A stretch of 45,325 bases of DNA from JAJPHY01 sp040754475 (GTDB lineage: Bacteria > Actinomycetota > UBA4738 > HRBIN12). The notes beneath the pieces were generated by a model. That model ran no database searches. It had not been told where the DNA came from and was given only the letters and a program-made list of their open reading frames with translations. Numbering within the stretch: position 1 is the first letter of the stretch; the number at the start of each line of letters is the position of its first letter. Made by a program: the position numbers and the translations under genes. Below are positions 24,631 to 33,384 of the stretch, piece by piece. The stretch is from positions 1 to 45,325 of the forward strand of contig JBFMCN010000033.1 of NCBI GenBank assembly GCA_040754475.1. The letters run 5' to 3'.

Positions 24631-25319
24631 TGCCACGGACCCAGTTCCACGATGAGCTCGACAGGCTCGAGCTGCAGCTGCTCACGATGGGCGAGCTGGC
24701 CGCAGACGCGGTCCGCAAGGCGGTCGATGCCCTGCTTGAGCACGACGACGAGAAGGCACTCGGCGTGATCGCCGGCGACGACGAGATCGACAAGCTCTAC
24801 GTTTCGATAGACCACGGGATGCTTTCGCTGCTCGCGCTCCAGGCACCGGTGGCCACCGACCTCCGACTCGTCTCGGCCATCATGCACTCGAGCGGACACC
24901 TTGAGCGCATCGCGGATCAGGCGGTCAACATCGCGAAGCTCTACGAGGTGACGCGCCATCTGCCCAGCAGCCAGGCGATCCTCGAGATGATCGGCGAGAT
25001 GGGGGACATGGCCATCGCGATGATCCGGTGCGCGATGGAGGCGTTCCGACACCGGGACGCGATCATGTGCGCGCGCCTCGACGAGATGGACGACCCGATC
25101 GACCGTATGAACCGGCACATGCACCTTGAGGTCGCGAAGCTCGCCGAGGATCACGAGGCGCTCGACTGGGGCATGCACATGAACACGGTCGCTCGTGCGC
25201 TCGAGCGGGTCGGCGACAACTGCGTCGATGTCGGTGAGCAGGTCCACTTCCTGCTGACCGGCGAGTACCGTGAGTTCACGGATGCGTCGGAGACGGGGAT
25301 CGCCGCGGATGACACCTGA
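24630..25319 (+). CDS. phoU: Phosphate signalling protein PhoU
   Basis: The 229-aa all-helical protein has two PhoU three-helix bundles (about 8-105 and 115-210) with the acidic metal-binding motifs DDEIDKLY and NCVDVGEQ-like region ERVGDNCVDVGE. It links the Pst transporter to the PhoR kinase and keeps the regulon off when phosphate is ample. It is coupled to pstB (TGATG) and overlaps the next gene by 11 nt. Confidence 0.93.
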   Translation: MPRTQFHDELDRLELQLLTMGELAADAVRKAVDALLEHDDEKALGVIAGDDEIDKLYVSIDHGMLSLLALQAPVATDLRLVSAIMHSSGHLERIADQAVNIAKLYEVTRHLPSSQAILEMIGEMGDMAIAMIRCAMEAFRHRDAIMCARLDEMDDPIDRMNRHMHLEVAKLAEDHEALDWGMHMNTVARALERVGDNCVDVGEQVHFLLTGEYREFTDASETGIAADDT

Positions 25320-26037
25320 TTCCAGCGCATCGTCCCACGGCACGGAAGCGGCTTCGCGAATCCTGGTCGTGGAGGACGAGGAATCGCTTGCCGACACGCT
25401 GCGGTACAACCTCGAACGCGAGGGATACGCAGTGACTGTTGCGGCCGACGGCCGTCGTGCTCTCGAACGCTTCAAAGCCGAGGCTCCGATCTTGGTCATC
25501 CTCGACCTGATGCTGCCGGAGTTGCCGGGCCTGGACGTCTGCCGTGCGATCCGGGCCGAATCGGACGTGCCGATCATCATCGTCACGGCCAAAGACTCCG
25601 AGGCGGACAGGGTCGCCGGTCTCGAGCTCGGGGCCGACGACTACGTGACGAAGCCCTTCTCCGTCCGCGAGCTCGTCTCGCGCGTTCGCGCCAACTTGCG
25701 TCGAGCCCGACTGCAGCCACCGCTGCTCCGAGCCGAGGACGTGCTCGAGGTCGGGCCGATCAGGATGGACGTTGCCAGGCACGAGGTTCTGGTCCGCGAA
25801 GAGGCAGTGGCTCTTCCGCCGAAGGAGTTCGAGCTGCTGGAGACGTTTCTGCTTCGCCGAGGTCGACTTCTCAGGCGGGACTTCCTGATCCAGGAGGTCT
25901 GGGGCGCCGACTACTACGGGGACACGAAGACCCTCGACGTCCACGTCAAACGGCTTCGCCAGAAGATCGAGACCGATCCGCACAGGCCACAGCACCTGAT
26001 AACCGTTCGGGGCTTCGGCTACAAGCTGGTCGACTGA
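25309..26037 (+). CDS. phoP: OmpR/PhoB-family response regulator (PhoP-like)
   Basis: The 242-aa regulator has a receiver domain (about 17-130; E22-D23, phospho-acceptor D66 in LDLMLPE, T88 in VTAKD, K110 in TKPF) and a winged-helix DNA-binding domain (about 145-240; LPPKEFELLETFL, TLDVHVKRLRQKIE, TVRGFGYKL). By position it is the partner of the divergent PhoR-like kinase and would bind the PHO box upstream of pstS. ATG 25309 was chosen; an upstream start would lengthen the overlap with phoU. Confidence 0.9.
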   Translation: MTPDSSASSHGTEAASRILVVEDEESLADTLRYNLEREGYAVTVAADGRRALERFKAEAPILVILDLMLPELPGLDVCRAIRAESDVPIIIVTAKDSEADRVAGLELGADDYVTKPFSVRELVSRVRANLRRARLQPPLLRAEDVLEVGPIRMDVARHEVLVREEAVALPPKEFELLETFLLRRGRLLRRDFLIQEVWGADYYGDTKTLDVHVKRLRQKIETDPHRPQHLITVRGFGYKLVD

Positions 26038-26369
26038 GGTCGTCCGAGAAACCGCCGCTCCCGCGGTGCGAGCCCTCGACGACATGCAAGAAGCCCCGCG
26101 ATCCACGGGACCGTCCTCCCGCCCCGATGGGGGACTGCCGAGATCCTGACAGGCGTCCTCGACGGTCGACGCACTGGAAGGTCGCGGCAATTCCCCTGCA
26201 TCGCAAGCTTCATGAGCGTGCCCAGGCGTGCGGGCGCCGGCCACCGGGTGTTCCGACTCGCCGGCCCGTCGATGAGCGTCGAGCGCCTCGACAGCGTTTG
26301 CCGCGCCCCCACGTTGGGTGGTATCTAAGCCGGGCAAGTCCCGGCCCCCGACGAGCGAGGGAGAGCAGC
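26038..26369 (+). other. Intergenic region with possible promoter for DUF47-pit
   Basis: No gene is supported in these 332 nt; the frames here have no recognisable protein. TTGCCG (26298-26303) and TATCTA (26322-26327) are spaced 18 nt and could be a promoter, with a leader of about 35 nt to the GTG at 26370. No PHO-box repeat is seen here. Confidence 0.4.
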
Positions 26370-26996
26370 GTGCCACGATGGAGGCTCCGTCTCGTGCCGC
26401 GCGACGAGAGCTTCTTCGAGCTGTTCGTGCGGCAGGCGGAGAACATCCAGGCTGCGGCCGATACTCTGCGGGACCTGGTCGGGGACTGCCGGGAGGCGGG
26501 CAGACGCGCGGCACGACTTCGTGATCTCGAGCACGAGGGGGACGAGATCACGCACGAGGTGATGCGGCGCCTGAACACGGTATTCGTGACGCCGCTCGAT
26601 CACGAGGACATCCACAAGCTTTCGTCGACCCTCGACGACGTCCTCGATCACATAGAGGCCGCCGGTGACCTGTTCGACCTACACAAGATCGACAGCCCGC
26701 TGCCGGCGATGGTGTCCCAGGCGGAGGTGCTCCTGCGAGCCTCCGAGGCTCTTTTGGAAGCGCTCAAGGTGCTCCCGAAGTACGACAAGCTGAGTCCCTA
26801 CTGGGTCGAGATCAACCGGATCGAGAACGAGGGCGATCGCGTCTACCGGCAGGCGGTCGCCGACCTGTTCAGCGGCGAGTATCGGGCGATGGACGTGTTG
26901 AAGTGGAAGGAGATCATCGACGAGATCGAAGCCGCCATCGACAAGGTCGAGGACGTGTCCGACGCTCTCGAATCGATCGCGCTGAAACACGCCTGA
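26370..26996 (+). CDS. DUF47 (PhoU-like) accessory protein of Pit transporter
   Basis: The 208-aa helical protein of the DUF47/YkaA family resembles PhoU: it opens FFELFVRQAENI, has the motif EHEGDEITHEVMRRLNTVFVTPLDHEDI (in part EHEGDEITHEV and TPLDHEDI), and ends IDKVEDVSDALESIALKH. The family is nearly always encoded with Pit phosphate transporters and is thought to regulate them. GTG 26370 follows a GAGGGAG tract. The stop overlaps the pit start by 1 nt, confirming the link. Confidence 0.9.
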   Translation: MPRWRLRLVPRDESFFELFVRQAENIQAAADTLRDLVGDCREAGRRAARLRDLEHEGDEITHEVMRRLNTVFVTPLDHEDIHKLSSTLDDVLDHIEAAGDLFDLHKIDSPLPAMVSQAEVLLRASEALLEALKVLPKYDKLSPYWVEINRIENEGDRVYRQAVADLFSGEYRAMDVLKWKEIIDEIEAAIDKVEDVSDALESIALKHA

Positions 26997-27991
26997 TGCC
27001 GCTCTGGATCGTCTTGGCGCTCGCGTACTTCTTCGAGTTCGCGAACGGATGGACGGATGCTCCCAACTCGATCGCGACCGTCGTCTCAACGCGGGTCCTC
27101 AAGCCCCACTACGCCGTGATCATGGCCGCCACGTTGAATCTGGTCGGCGCGCTGTCCGGGACGGCGGTGGCGAAGACCATCGGGGAGAACATCCTGGACC
27201 CGAGGTTCGTCTCGCTCGAGACGGTTGCGGCCGCCGTCCTCGCGGCCAGCATCTGGGCGCTCGGCGCGCAGTACTTCGGGCTTCCGTCCAGCGAGTCGCA
27301 TGCCCTAGTCGCCGGCTTGCTCGGTGCCGGGTTCGCGGTTGGAGGGCTCGTACCGCTCAGGTGGAAGGGCACGCAGGCATCGCTCATCGGCCTCGTGACG
27401 TCGCCGATCGGAGGCTTCATCGGCGGCTTCCTACTGATGCTGCTCATCTACTGGGCGTTCCGCCGCGTCCGGCGTCCCGTCGTGAGCCGCATCTTCGGCA
27501 AGGCGCAGGTCTTCTCGGCGGCCTTCATGGCCTTCAGCCACGGGACGAACGACGCGCAGAAGACGATGGGCATCATCGCGCTGGCCCTGGTTCTGAATCG
27601 CGCCGGGACCGGCGCGGGCGCGGGCACGGAGCTCGACATCCCGCTGTGGGTGATCGTGTCCTGCGCGCTGGTGATGGGGGCAGGGACGATGATCGGCGGG
27701 TGGCGCGTCGTTCGCACGATAGGCCTGCGGATGACCAAGCTCGAGCCCGTTCACGGCTTCGCCGCGGAGACCGGAGCAGCTCTTGTGATCACCACGGCCG
27801 CCCGGTTCGGCATGCCCGTCTCCACCACGCACGCCATCGGGTCGTCGATCATGGGTGTGGGCGCCACGAGGCGGCTCTCCGCCGTCAGGTGGGGCGTCGC
27901 GGGGCAGGTCGTGATGGCCTGGATCCTCACGTGGCCGTCCTGCATGGTGATGGGGTTCCTGATCGAGAAGCTGTTCCGAGCCGTTCTCTAG
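26996..27991 (+). CDS. pit: Low-affinity inorganic phosphate transporter (PiT family)
   Basis: The 331-aa membrane carrier moves metal-phosphate complexes with protons or sodium. It has about ten helices and both PiT signature repeats: FANGWTDAPNSIATVVSTR at the N-terminus (residues 15-33) and FSHGTNDAQKTMGIIALAL (about 180). GAGFAVGG and MPVSTTHAIGSSIMGVG are also family motifs. It follows the DUF47 gene with TGATG coupling, making a complete Pit module next to the high-affinity Pst operon. Confidence 0.95.
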   Translation: MPLWIVLALAYFFEFANGWTDAPNSIATVVSTRVLKPHYAVIMAATLNLVGALSGTAVAKTIGENILDPRFVSLETVAAAVLAASIWALGAQYFGLPSSESHALVAGLLGAGFAVGGLVPLRWKGTQASLIGLVTSPIGGFIGGFLLMLLIYWAFRRVRRPVVSRIFGKAQVFSAAFMAFSHGTNDAQKTMGIIALALVLNRAGTGAGAGTELDIPLWVIVSCALVMGAGTMIGGWRVVRTIGLRMTKLEPVHGFAAETGAALVITTAARFGMPVSTTHAIGSSIMGVGATRRLSAVRWGVAGQVVMAWILTWPSCMVMGFLIEKLFRAVL

Positions 27992-28019
27992 GCTCCAGCC
28001 CCGCGGTAGGCTCGTGCCG

Positions 28020-29009
28020 ATGATCACGTCGCGCGTCTACCGCGACGGCGAGCTCGAGGCGGAGACGCCGTTCGAGCGCGCCTCGATCGAGGCCGCACGC
28101 TCAGGGGGCCTCCGCATGTGGCTCGACGTGATCGAGCCGACCGACGAGGAGCTCGAGACCCTTCGGGACGTGTTTGGCCTCCACGAGCTCGCGATCGAGG
28201 ACAGCCGGAACTGGGGCCAGCGCGCGAAGGTCGAGTTATACCCGGAGGCCGGCCACATCTTCCTGGTGGCTCACGGCCTCGGCCTCGACGAGGACGACGA
28301 GCTCGTGGACAGCGAGGTGCACCTGTTCGCGGGTCGGCAGCTCTTCCTGATCACGGTTCGGCGGGAGCCGCTGTTCGACTTCGCGAGGGCGCAGGAGCGC
28401 GTGTGGAGCGAGCTCGGCCTCGACGGCGAGGGTATGGGGTTCCAGCTCTACCTGCTGCTCGACGAGATCGTCGACCGCTACCTGGACACCGTGGACCGCC
28501 TGGAGGACATGTCCGACGATATCGAGGAGCGCGTGAGCGACGACGATCCCGCGACGGGCGCGAACGCCGCGGGGCTCGCCGCGGACATCTTCCACCTGCG
28601 GAGGGAGGTCGTGCGGTTCCGGCGGCTCGTGGTGCCGATGCGAGAGGTCGTCGACTTGCTGATGGAGTCGCCCGGCCTTGTGACCCCGGCGCTCGTTCCC
28701 TACTACCGGGACGTGCTCGACCACGTCATCCGGGCGACGGAGCTGATCGACAACGTCAGGGACCTGCTGACGTCGGCACGGGAGCTCCAGCTCGCGCAGG
28801 TCTCGAACCGCCTGAACGTCGTCATGAAGCAGGTCACGTCGTGGGCCGCGATCATCCTCCTCCCGACCCTCATCGCGGGCATCTACGGCATGAACTTCCG
28901 GCACATGCCCGAGCTGTCGTGGAAGGTCGGGTACCCACTGGCTCTCGGGATGATGGGGCTGGCGGCGTTCGTCCTGTATCGCGTGTTCAAGAAGCGGGAC
29001 TGGCTGTAG
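28020..29009 (+). CDS. corA: CorA-family Mg2+/Co2+ transporter
   Basis: The 329-aa protein has the cytoplasmic funnel domain (1-255) and two C-terminal membrane helices. The selectivity motif GMN is in IYGMNF, and the basic tail is KKRDWL. It forms pentamers that import Mg2+. ATG 28020 was chosen over GTG 28014, because TAGGCT (28007-28012) is a -10 box 7 nt ahead of ATG. No Mg2+ riboswitch leader is possible with so short a 5' end. Confidence 0.94.
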   Translation: MITSRVYRDGELEAETPFERASIEAARSGGLRMWLDVIEPTDEELETLRDVFGLHELAIEDSRNWGQRAKVELYPEAGHIFLVAHGLGLDEDDELVDSEVHLFAGRQLFLITVRREPLFDFARAQERVWSELGLDGEGMGFQLYLLLDEIVDRYLDTVDRLEDMSDDIEERVSDDDPATGANAAGLAADIFHLRREVVRFRRLVVPMREVVDLLMESPGLVTPALVPYYRDVLDHVIRATELIDNVRDLLTSARELQLAQVSNRLNVVMKQVTSWAAIILLPTLIAGIYGMNFRHMPELSWKVGYPLALGMMGLAAFVLYRVFKKRDWL

Positions 29010-29070
29010 CGGTGTGACGGCCGGGGCCGACGCGCCAAGCGATCCGAGCCCAGGTCGGTACGATGAGTAC

Positions 29071-29985
29071 ATGCCGAAGAAGGTGCTGCTTGCGGCCCCG
29101 AGGGGCTACTGCGCCGGGGTCGAACGCGCGGTGGCGGCTGTGGAGCAGGCCCTAGCCGAGCACGGAGCACCCGTGTACGTGCGCAGACAGATCGTCCATA
29201 ACGTGCACGTCGTCCGGGACCTCGAGCGAAGGGGAGCAGTCTTCGTGGACGACGAGAAAGAGGCCCCCGAGGGCTCCGTCCTGGTGCTCTCGGCCCACGG
29301 CGTCGCGCCGGAGGTCTACGAGAACGCGAGCGCGCGGCGGCTGCAGGTCCTCGACGCGACGTGTCCACTCGTGACGAAGGTGCATCTTGAGACGCGCCGA
29401 TTCGCCGGCACCGGGCGGACGATCCTGCTCATAGGCCACGCGGGCCACGAGGAGGTGGTGGGCACGATGGGTCAGGCCCCCGAGCGCACGATCCTCGTCC
29501 AGTCGGCGGAGGATGCTCGAACGGTCGACGTCCGCGACTCCGCCGACCTCGCCTACGTCACGCAGACCACGCTCTCGGTGGACGAGACGAACAAGATCGT
29601 GGAGGTGCTGAGAGAGCGGTTCCCCTCAATCCAGGGGCCGCCGCGTGAGGACATCTGCTACGCGACTCAGAATCGCCAGGACGCGGTGAAGGAGATCGCC
29701 AGGCGTTCCGATCTGGTGATCGTCATCGGCTCGCGCAACTCCTCGAACTCGAACCGCCTGGCCGAGGTCGCCCGCGAGCTGGATACGCCGGCGCACCTCG
29801 TGGACGACGAGACCGAGGTCGATCCGGTCTGGCTGCGCGGAGCGGAAGTCGTTGGGGTCACGTCCGGGGCCTCGGCGCCGGAACGGCTCATCGAGCGGAT
29901 GCTCGCGTTCCTGGCCGAGCAAGGCGCGACCGTAGTGGAGGAAGTCCGCCAGGCCGAGGAGCACGTCCGCTTCTCCAACGTCTGA
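29071..29985 (+). CDS. ispH: 4-hydroxy-3-methylbut-2-enyl diphosphate reductase
   Basis: The 304-aa iron-sulfur enzyme performs the last step of the MEP isoprenoid pathway, making IPP and DMAPP. The three cluster cysteines lie in GYCAGVERAV, DATCPLVTKVH and DICYATQNRQ. Family motifs AHGV, IGHAGHEEVVGTMGQ and VIGSRNSSNSNRL are present. ATG 29071 is 6 nt behind TACGAT, so the longer frame from 29014 is unlikely. It would draw electrons from a ferredoxin or flavodoxin; fdxA is encoded 5 kb away. Confidence 0.97.
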   Translation: MPKKVLLAAPRGYCAGVERAVAAVEQALAEHGAPVYVRRQIVHNVHVVRDLERRGAVFVDDEKEAPEGSVLVLSAHGVAPEVYENASARRLQVLDATCPLVTKVHLETRRFAGTGRTILLIGHAGHEEVVGTMGQAPERTILVQSAEDARTVDVRDSADLAYVTQTTLSVDETNKIVEVLRERFPSIQGPPREDICYATQNRQDAVKEIARRSDLVIVIGSRNSSNSNRLAEVARELDTPAHLVDDETEVDPVWLRGAEVVGVTSGASAPERLIERMLAFLAEQGATVVEEVRQAEEHVRFSNV

Positions 29986-30030
29986 CCTTAGGGACGTGCT
30001 CCAGCCCAGGGCGGCTCTGATCGCCCGGTG

Positions 30031-30594
30031 CTAGCCCCAGCCGGAGAACTGGTCCGTGTCGCCCTCGAACTCGGGAAGCGCAGGGATGGCCACCGACGTG
30101 CTTGTTGTCTGCACGCCGGGTATCGACTGGATCTGGTCGAGGACTATCGGTGCGGCCCGTTCCCACGGGAGCGGGATCTCGGCGAGCACGTCCCAGTCGC
30201 CCGCCACGACCGCCACGCCCGAGATTGCCTCGAGCTCGCCGAGGGCCTCGACTATGCCGGCGATCGACCCCGCAGCGGCTCGGATGTGCACGTAGCAGGC
30301 CTCACCTTCCTCCCGGTGCATGGGGGTGGGGATCGCCCATCCGCCGCCGTGGATGCTGAGTATGTCGAGGGGCACGACGGGCGTCGTGTATGACCTCAAG
30401 ACACCCTCGATCGGCTGTATGAGCCGCAGGACCGTGTTTGCGACCGCGTTGAAATCGGCGGCCTCGAGGGCGACCATCACGTCCCAGGCGCCGACGACCG
30501 CGGCAGCGCTGCGGACACCGTGGCCTCCCCTCAGGGCGATGATGACGTCTTCTACCTTTCCCGGCGCCACGCGGAGGTAGACGTAGGCGTCCAC
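30031..30594 (-). CDS. Double AsnC/Lrp ligand-binding (RAM) domain protein without DNA-binding domain
   Basis: The 187-aa protein consists of two RAM-type (AsnC_trans_reg) beta-alpha-beta domains: residues 1-80 (YVYLRVAPGKVEDVI, then GAWDVMVALEAAD) and about 97-175 (CYVHIRAAAGSIAGIVEAL, then GDWDVLAEIPLP). In Lrp/AsnC regulators such domains bind amino acids and oligomerise. No helix-turn-helix is present. A -10 box TAGCCT lies 6 nt before GTG 30594, giving it its own leaderless transcript although it follows the MgtE/PhoU pair by 44 nt. The role is probably small-molecule sensing; the ligand is unknown. Confidence 0.85.
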   Translation of the reverse strand: MDAYVYLRVAPGKVEDVIIALRGGHGVRSAAAVVGAWDVMVALEAADFNAVANTVLRLIQPIEGVLRSYTTPVVPLDILSIHGGGWAIPTPMHREEGEACYVHIRAAAGSIAGIVEALGELEAISGVAVVAGDWDVLAEIPLPWERAAPIVLDQIQSIPGVQTTSTSVAIPALPEFEGDTDQFSGWG

Positions 30595-30638
30595 ACGAGC
30601 AGGCTAGGTGAGCGTGGAGTCCGGGGCAAGGAGGCGCG

Positions 30639-31838
30639 TCAGTTCGGTTCAACAGGGGGCTGTGAGGCGCGGCACAACCCGTCGAGCTCTTCTGCGCCCT
30701 CCTCGGGGCCGATCGCGACGATGCGATCGCCGGTTTGGAGCGTGAACAGACCACGGGGCCGGTAAACCCATCTTCGTCCCCGCTGTACCGCAAGGACGAA
30801 CATCCCCGTTTCGGTCTGGAGCCGGAGCTCGCGGAGCGACCGCCCCTCGGCCTGCGAGCCGGCCTCGACCAGTGTCTCAGCGCCCGTTTCCTCCGTCTCT
30901 TCGAGGGCCATCTGGATCACCGGGTGAGGCTCCTCGCCGTGCTCGACGTGCCACGTGATGTCGCGCGCCGCGTCGCAGATCGACTCGCTGGCCGCGGCGA
31001 GGCGCAGGAGCCCGCGAAGATCGTCGGGGTTGCGGGCCTCCGGCGCCGCCCGCAGGACCCATGATTCGAGCTCGTCGTGGAGGATGTCGCTCCGCGCCTC
31101 GAGCGTCTCGACCTCGGCGGCAAGGGCGCGGTCGTTGAACAGCAGCGAGGAGTAGGCGAGGCCGACCGCCACCTCCGCGACGTTCTTCATCTCCACGAGG
31201 ATGTCCACGGCCCGGTCGAGCTCGGAGAGCGGCGGGCCTTCGCTCTCCGGTGACGGCGGGAGCGGCGGCGCGCCGGCCACCTGCCTGATGAGGTTCACGC
31301 CCTCCTCGGGGCCCTGATACACGAGGACGTCGCCTTCGGAGATGATGCTCTCCGGCCCGGGGTCGAACTCCCAGTCACGGCCCCGGCGGATGGCCAGGAG
31401 CCACATCCCCGTCTCCGTCGGCAGCGAGAGATCGCGTAGCGAGCAGCCGCTGCCAGGCGCGCCCTCCCGCACCTTCACGCGGCCGGAGACCTCGTCGGCG
31501 TGGCGAAGGTCGGCGCGGAGCTGGTTGGGGATGCCGAGCTTGGCCTCCACGACCCGCGCGATGTCCGAGGCGGCGTCCCCGATCTGGTCGATGGCCGCGG
31601 CGATCCACAGAACGCTTTCGATCGCCTCGGCGTCCTCGGGGCTGCGAGCGGCGAGGATCGCGAGTGTGCGGAGCCGCCGCAAGTAGCCGTCCATCCGCTC
31701 CTCGAGAGCCTCCACCTCGTCGGCCAGGTCTTCTTCGTTGAACAGGACCGCCGCGTAGGCCATGTCGATGAGCAGCTCGGAGGCATCCTTGGCCTGGACC
31801 AGGAGCTCCTTGACGTTGCGGGGTTCGTCGTCAGCCAT
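30639..31838 (-). CDS. Duplicated PhoU-TrkA_C (RCK_C) regulatory protein
   Basis: The 399-aa soluble protein has two copies of the same layout. Residues 1-95 and about 210-305 are PhoU-like helical domains (LIDMAYAAVLFNEEDLADEVEALE and VGLAYSSLLFNDRALAAEVETLE, shown by the shared parts LFNEEDLA and LFNDRALA). About 115-190 and 325-390 are TrkA_C domains (LRDLSLPTETGMWLLAIRRG and LRELRLQTETGMFVLAVQRG, shown by TETGMWLLA and TETGMFVLA). TrkA_C domains bind nucleotides such as c-di-AMP and gate cation transporters. It overlaps the MgtE-like gene by 8 nt, so it likely regulates that carrier. Confidence 0.87.
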   Translation of the reverse strand: MADDEPRNVKELLVQAKDASELLIDMAYAAVLFNEEDLADEVEALEERMDGYLRRLRTLAILAARSPEDAEAIESVLWIAAAIDQIGDAASDIARVVEAKLGIPNQLRADLRHADEVSGRVKVREGAPGSGCSLRDLSLPTETGMWLLAIRRGRDWEFDPGPESIISEGDVLVYQGPEEGVNLIRQVAGAPPLPPSPESEGPPLSELDRAVDILVEMKNVAEVAVGLAYSSLLFNDRALAAEVETLEARSDILHDELESWVLRAAPEARNPDDLRGLLRLAAASESICDAARDITWHVEHGEEPHPVIQMALEETEETGAETLVEAGSQAEGRSLRELRLQTETGMFVLAVQRGRRWVYRPRGLFTLQTGDRIVAIGPEEGAEELDGLCRASQPPVEPN

Positions 31839-33066
31839 GCGCGTTCACGCCGAACAGAAGGATAGCCGCGACCAGACAAAGCGTGCCCGCGAGATCCATC
31901 ACGGAGGAGCTGATCGGGATGCCGTGGTTGTCGGGATCGAAGCCGAAACGGTACGCCGCAACGGCGGTGTAGTAGGCAACTGCGGACGAGACGATGGTGG
32001 CGAGGAACCCGGCCGTCAGGCTGATGCCGAGCATCGTCGGCAAGCCCGGGCTCGTCCTGCCGGTGAGATCGCTCACGAGCTCGGCCGAGAGACCGACCAT
32101 GAAGAACACCGATACCGAGAACAGGAAGTTGATGGAGATGTCCACCCACGCGAGCGGCTCCGGGAACGGCTTCGGCTCGATGACGCCCAGGTGGAGCTTG
32201 GAGGCGAGCCGCGAGGACAGGATGCCCGACAGCGCATTCGTGTCCTCGAGGAAGGGGGGCACCAGGATCAGGAGCGCGGGGAAGGCGATGAAACGCTCGA
32301 TCCTGGACTCCAGGACGGTGCCGGCGAGGATGTCGACGACGCCGGCGACGAACAGCACCGGGACGGACTCGCGGACGATTCTGCGTGTGATCGGCAGGTT
32401 GGTGACGAAGCCGCGGACGATGGCTCCGAGACAGACGAGCGCGGCGGCTACTCCCACCACGACCGTCAGGTAGCGGATCTGCGCGAGGTAGGAGGCCGCC
32501 CACAGTGCCGGAAGCGTGGCGATGTCACCGATCGCCGTGACGAGCGGAGCCGAAACCGAGTCCAGGTCCCATGCCCGTCGCTGTGACCAGACGGCGATCG
32601 CCACCGCCGCCGCGCCCACGACGATGGAGCCGAGGACGCCTCCGATGATCGAGATCACGACGAAGCCCCACACCGAGATCGACGCAAGTCCGAAGCCGAG
32701 CGACACGAGACGGGCCGCCGCGCCGAGGAACAGCGACGTGGCGAGTGTCAGGAACGTGGCCGCCGCGACGTTCTGTCCCAGGAAGCTGCCGCGCTTCATC
32801 GAAGCCTCGAACTGCCCCGAATGCATCCCCGTCCCGAGGCGGGAGCCCAGAGCTCCAAAGATGTTGCCGCGCATGCCGATGGCGGCCGGAATGAGCACGA
32901 TAAGACCGGGGAGGCGCTGGAGCGAGTTGGTCATGAACCCGAGTGCGAGCCCGGCTAGGAGGTCTCCCCCCGAGCTGAGGAAGAGCGCGACGAAGCCCTG
33001 GCGGAGCGTGCGCTGCTCAGCCCGCCAATAGGCCCACAGGCGCCTGGCACGACGTGGGAACGCCAT
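31831..33066 (-). CDS. MgtE/SLC41-type divalent cation transporter, two integral domains
   Basis: The 411-aa membrane protein has about ten helices in two related halves (MgtE integral domain, PF01769). These show IPAAIGMRGNIFGALGSRLGTGMHSGQ in the first half and VPPFLEDTNALSGILSSRLASKLHLG in the second, quoted here in the parts RGNIFGALGSRL and NALSGILSSRLA. It lacks the N and CBS domains of classical bacterial MgtE and so resembles the SLC41 arrangement. It likely carries Mg2+. The gene downstream, a PhoU-TrkA_C protein, overlaps it by 8 nt and may supply the missing regulatory part. Confidence 0.9.
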   Translation of the reverse strand: MAFPRRARRLWAYWRAEQRTLRQGFVALFLSSGGDLLAGLALGFMTNSLQRLPGLIVLIPAAIGMRGNIFGALGSRLGTGMHSGQFEASMKRGSFLGQNVAAATFLTLATSLFLGAAARLVSLGFGLASISVWGFVVISIIGGVLGSIVVGAAAVAIAVWSQRRAWDLDSVSAPLVTAIGDIATLPALWAASYLAQIRYLTVVVGVAAALVCLGAIVRGFVTNLPITRRIVRESVPVLFVAGVVDILAGTVLESRIERFIAFPALLILVPPFLEDTNALSGILSSRLASKLHLGVIEPKPFPEPLAWVDISINFLFSVSVFFMVGLSAELVSDLTGRTSPGLPTMLGISLTAGFLATIVSSAVAYYTAVAAYRFGFDPDNHGIPISSSVMDLAGTLCLVAAILLFGVNAHG

Positions 33067-33189
33067 AACGGAACGGCCATCGCTCTCTTCTCGCTCACGG
33101 ACGGGACCTCATGGGACCCCAAGGGCCCGTGGCAGTATGCGCCGTCCGACCAGAGGTGGACAACCCGGGGCTGTATCGTTGATGGACTC

Positions 33190-33384
33190 GTGAGAAGGTT
33201 CCTGGGTTCGCCAGGCGGCTGGTTCGTCCTGCTGATCGTGGAGTGTGCGGCGCTGTTCGTCCTCGCGCGCGGACTGATCCGCCTGTTCCCAGACCATTCG
33301 ACGGCGGTCTACCGGGGAATCGTCGGAGTCGCGATCGTCCTTGCGGCGGGCAACTACGTGGTTCGGCGCCGCTACCTCTCCTAG
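33190..33384 (+). CDS. Small two-helix membrane protein
   Basis: A 64-aa frame starts at GTG 33190 with TATCGT 10 nt upstream. Two membrane helices are evident (about 10-31 and 40-56) with a basic start (MRRF) and basic end (RRRYLS). No family is recognised. Its last 4 nt overlap the stop of the convergent hydrolase gene. Confidence 0.6.
   Translation: MRRFLGSPGGWFVLLIVECAALFVLARGLIRLFPDHSTAVYRGIVGVAIVLAAGNYVVRRRYLS

Noticed and set aside
26038..26369. Possible small genes in the spacer before DUF47
   Set aside because: The frames on both strands have low-complexity Arg/Ser/Gly content, no ribosome-binding sites and no recognisable motif.
27992..28019. Mg2+ riboswitch before corA
   Set aside because: Only 28 nt separate it from pit, and the -10 box lies 7 nt before the start codon, leaving no room for a leader.
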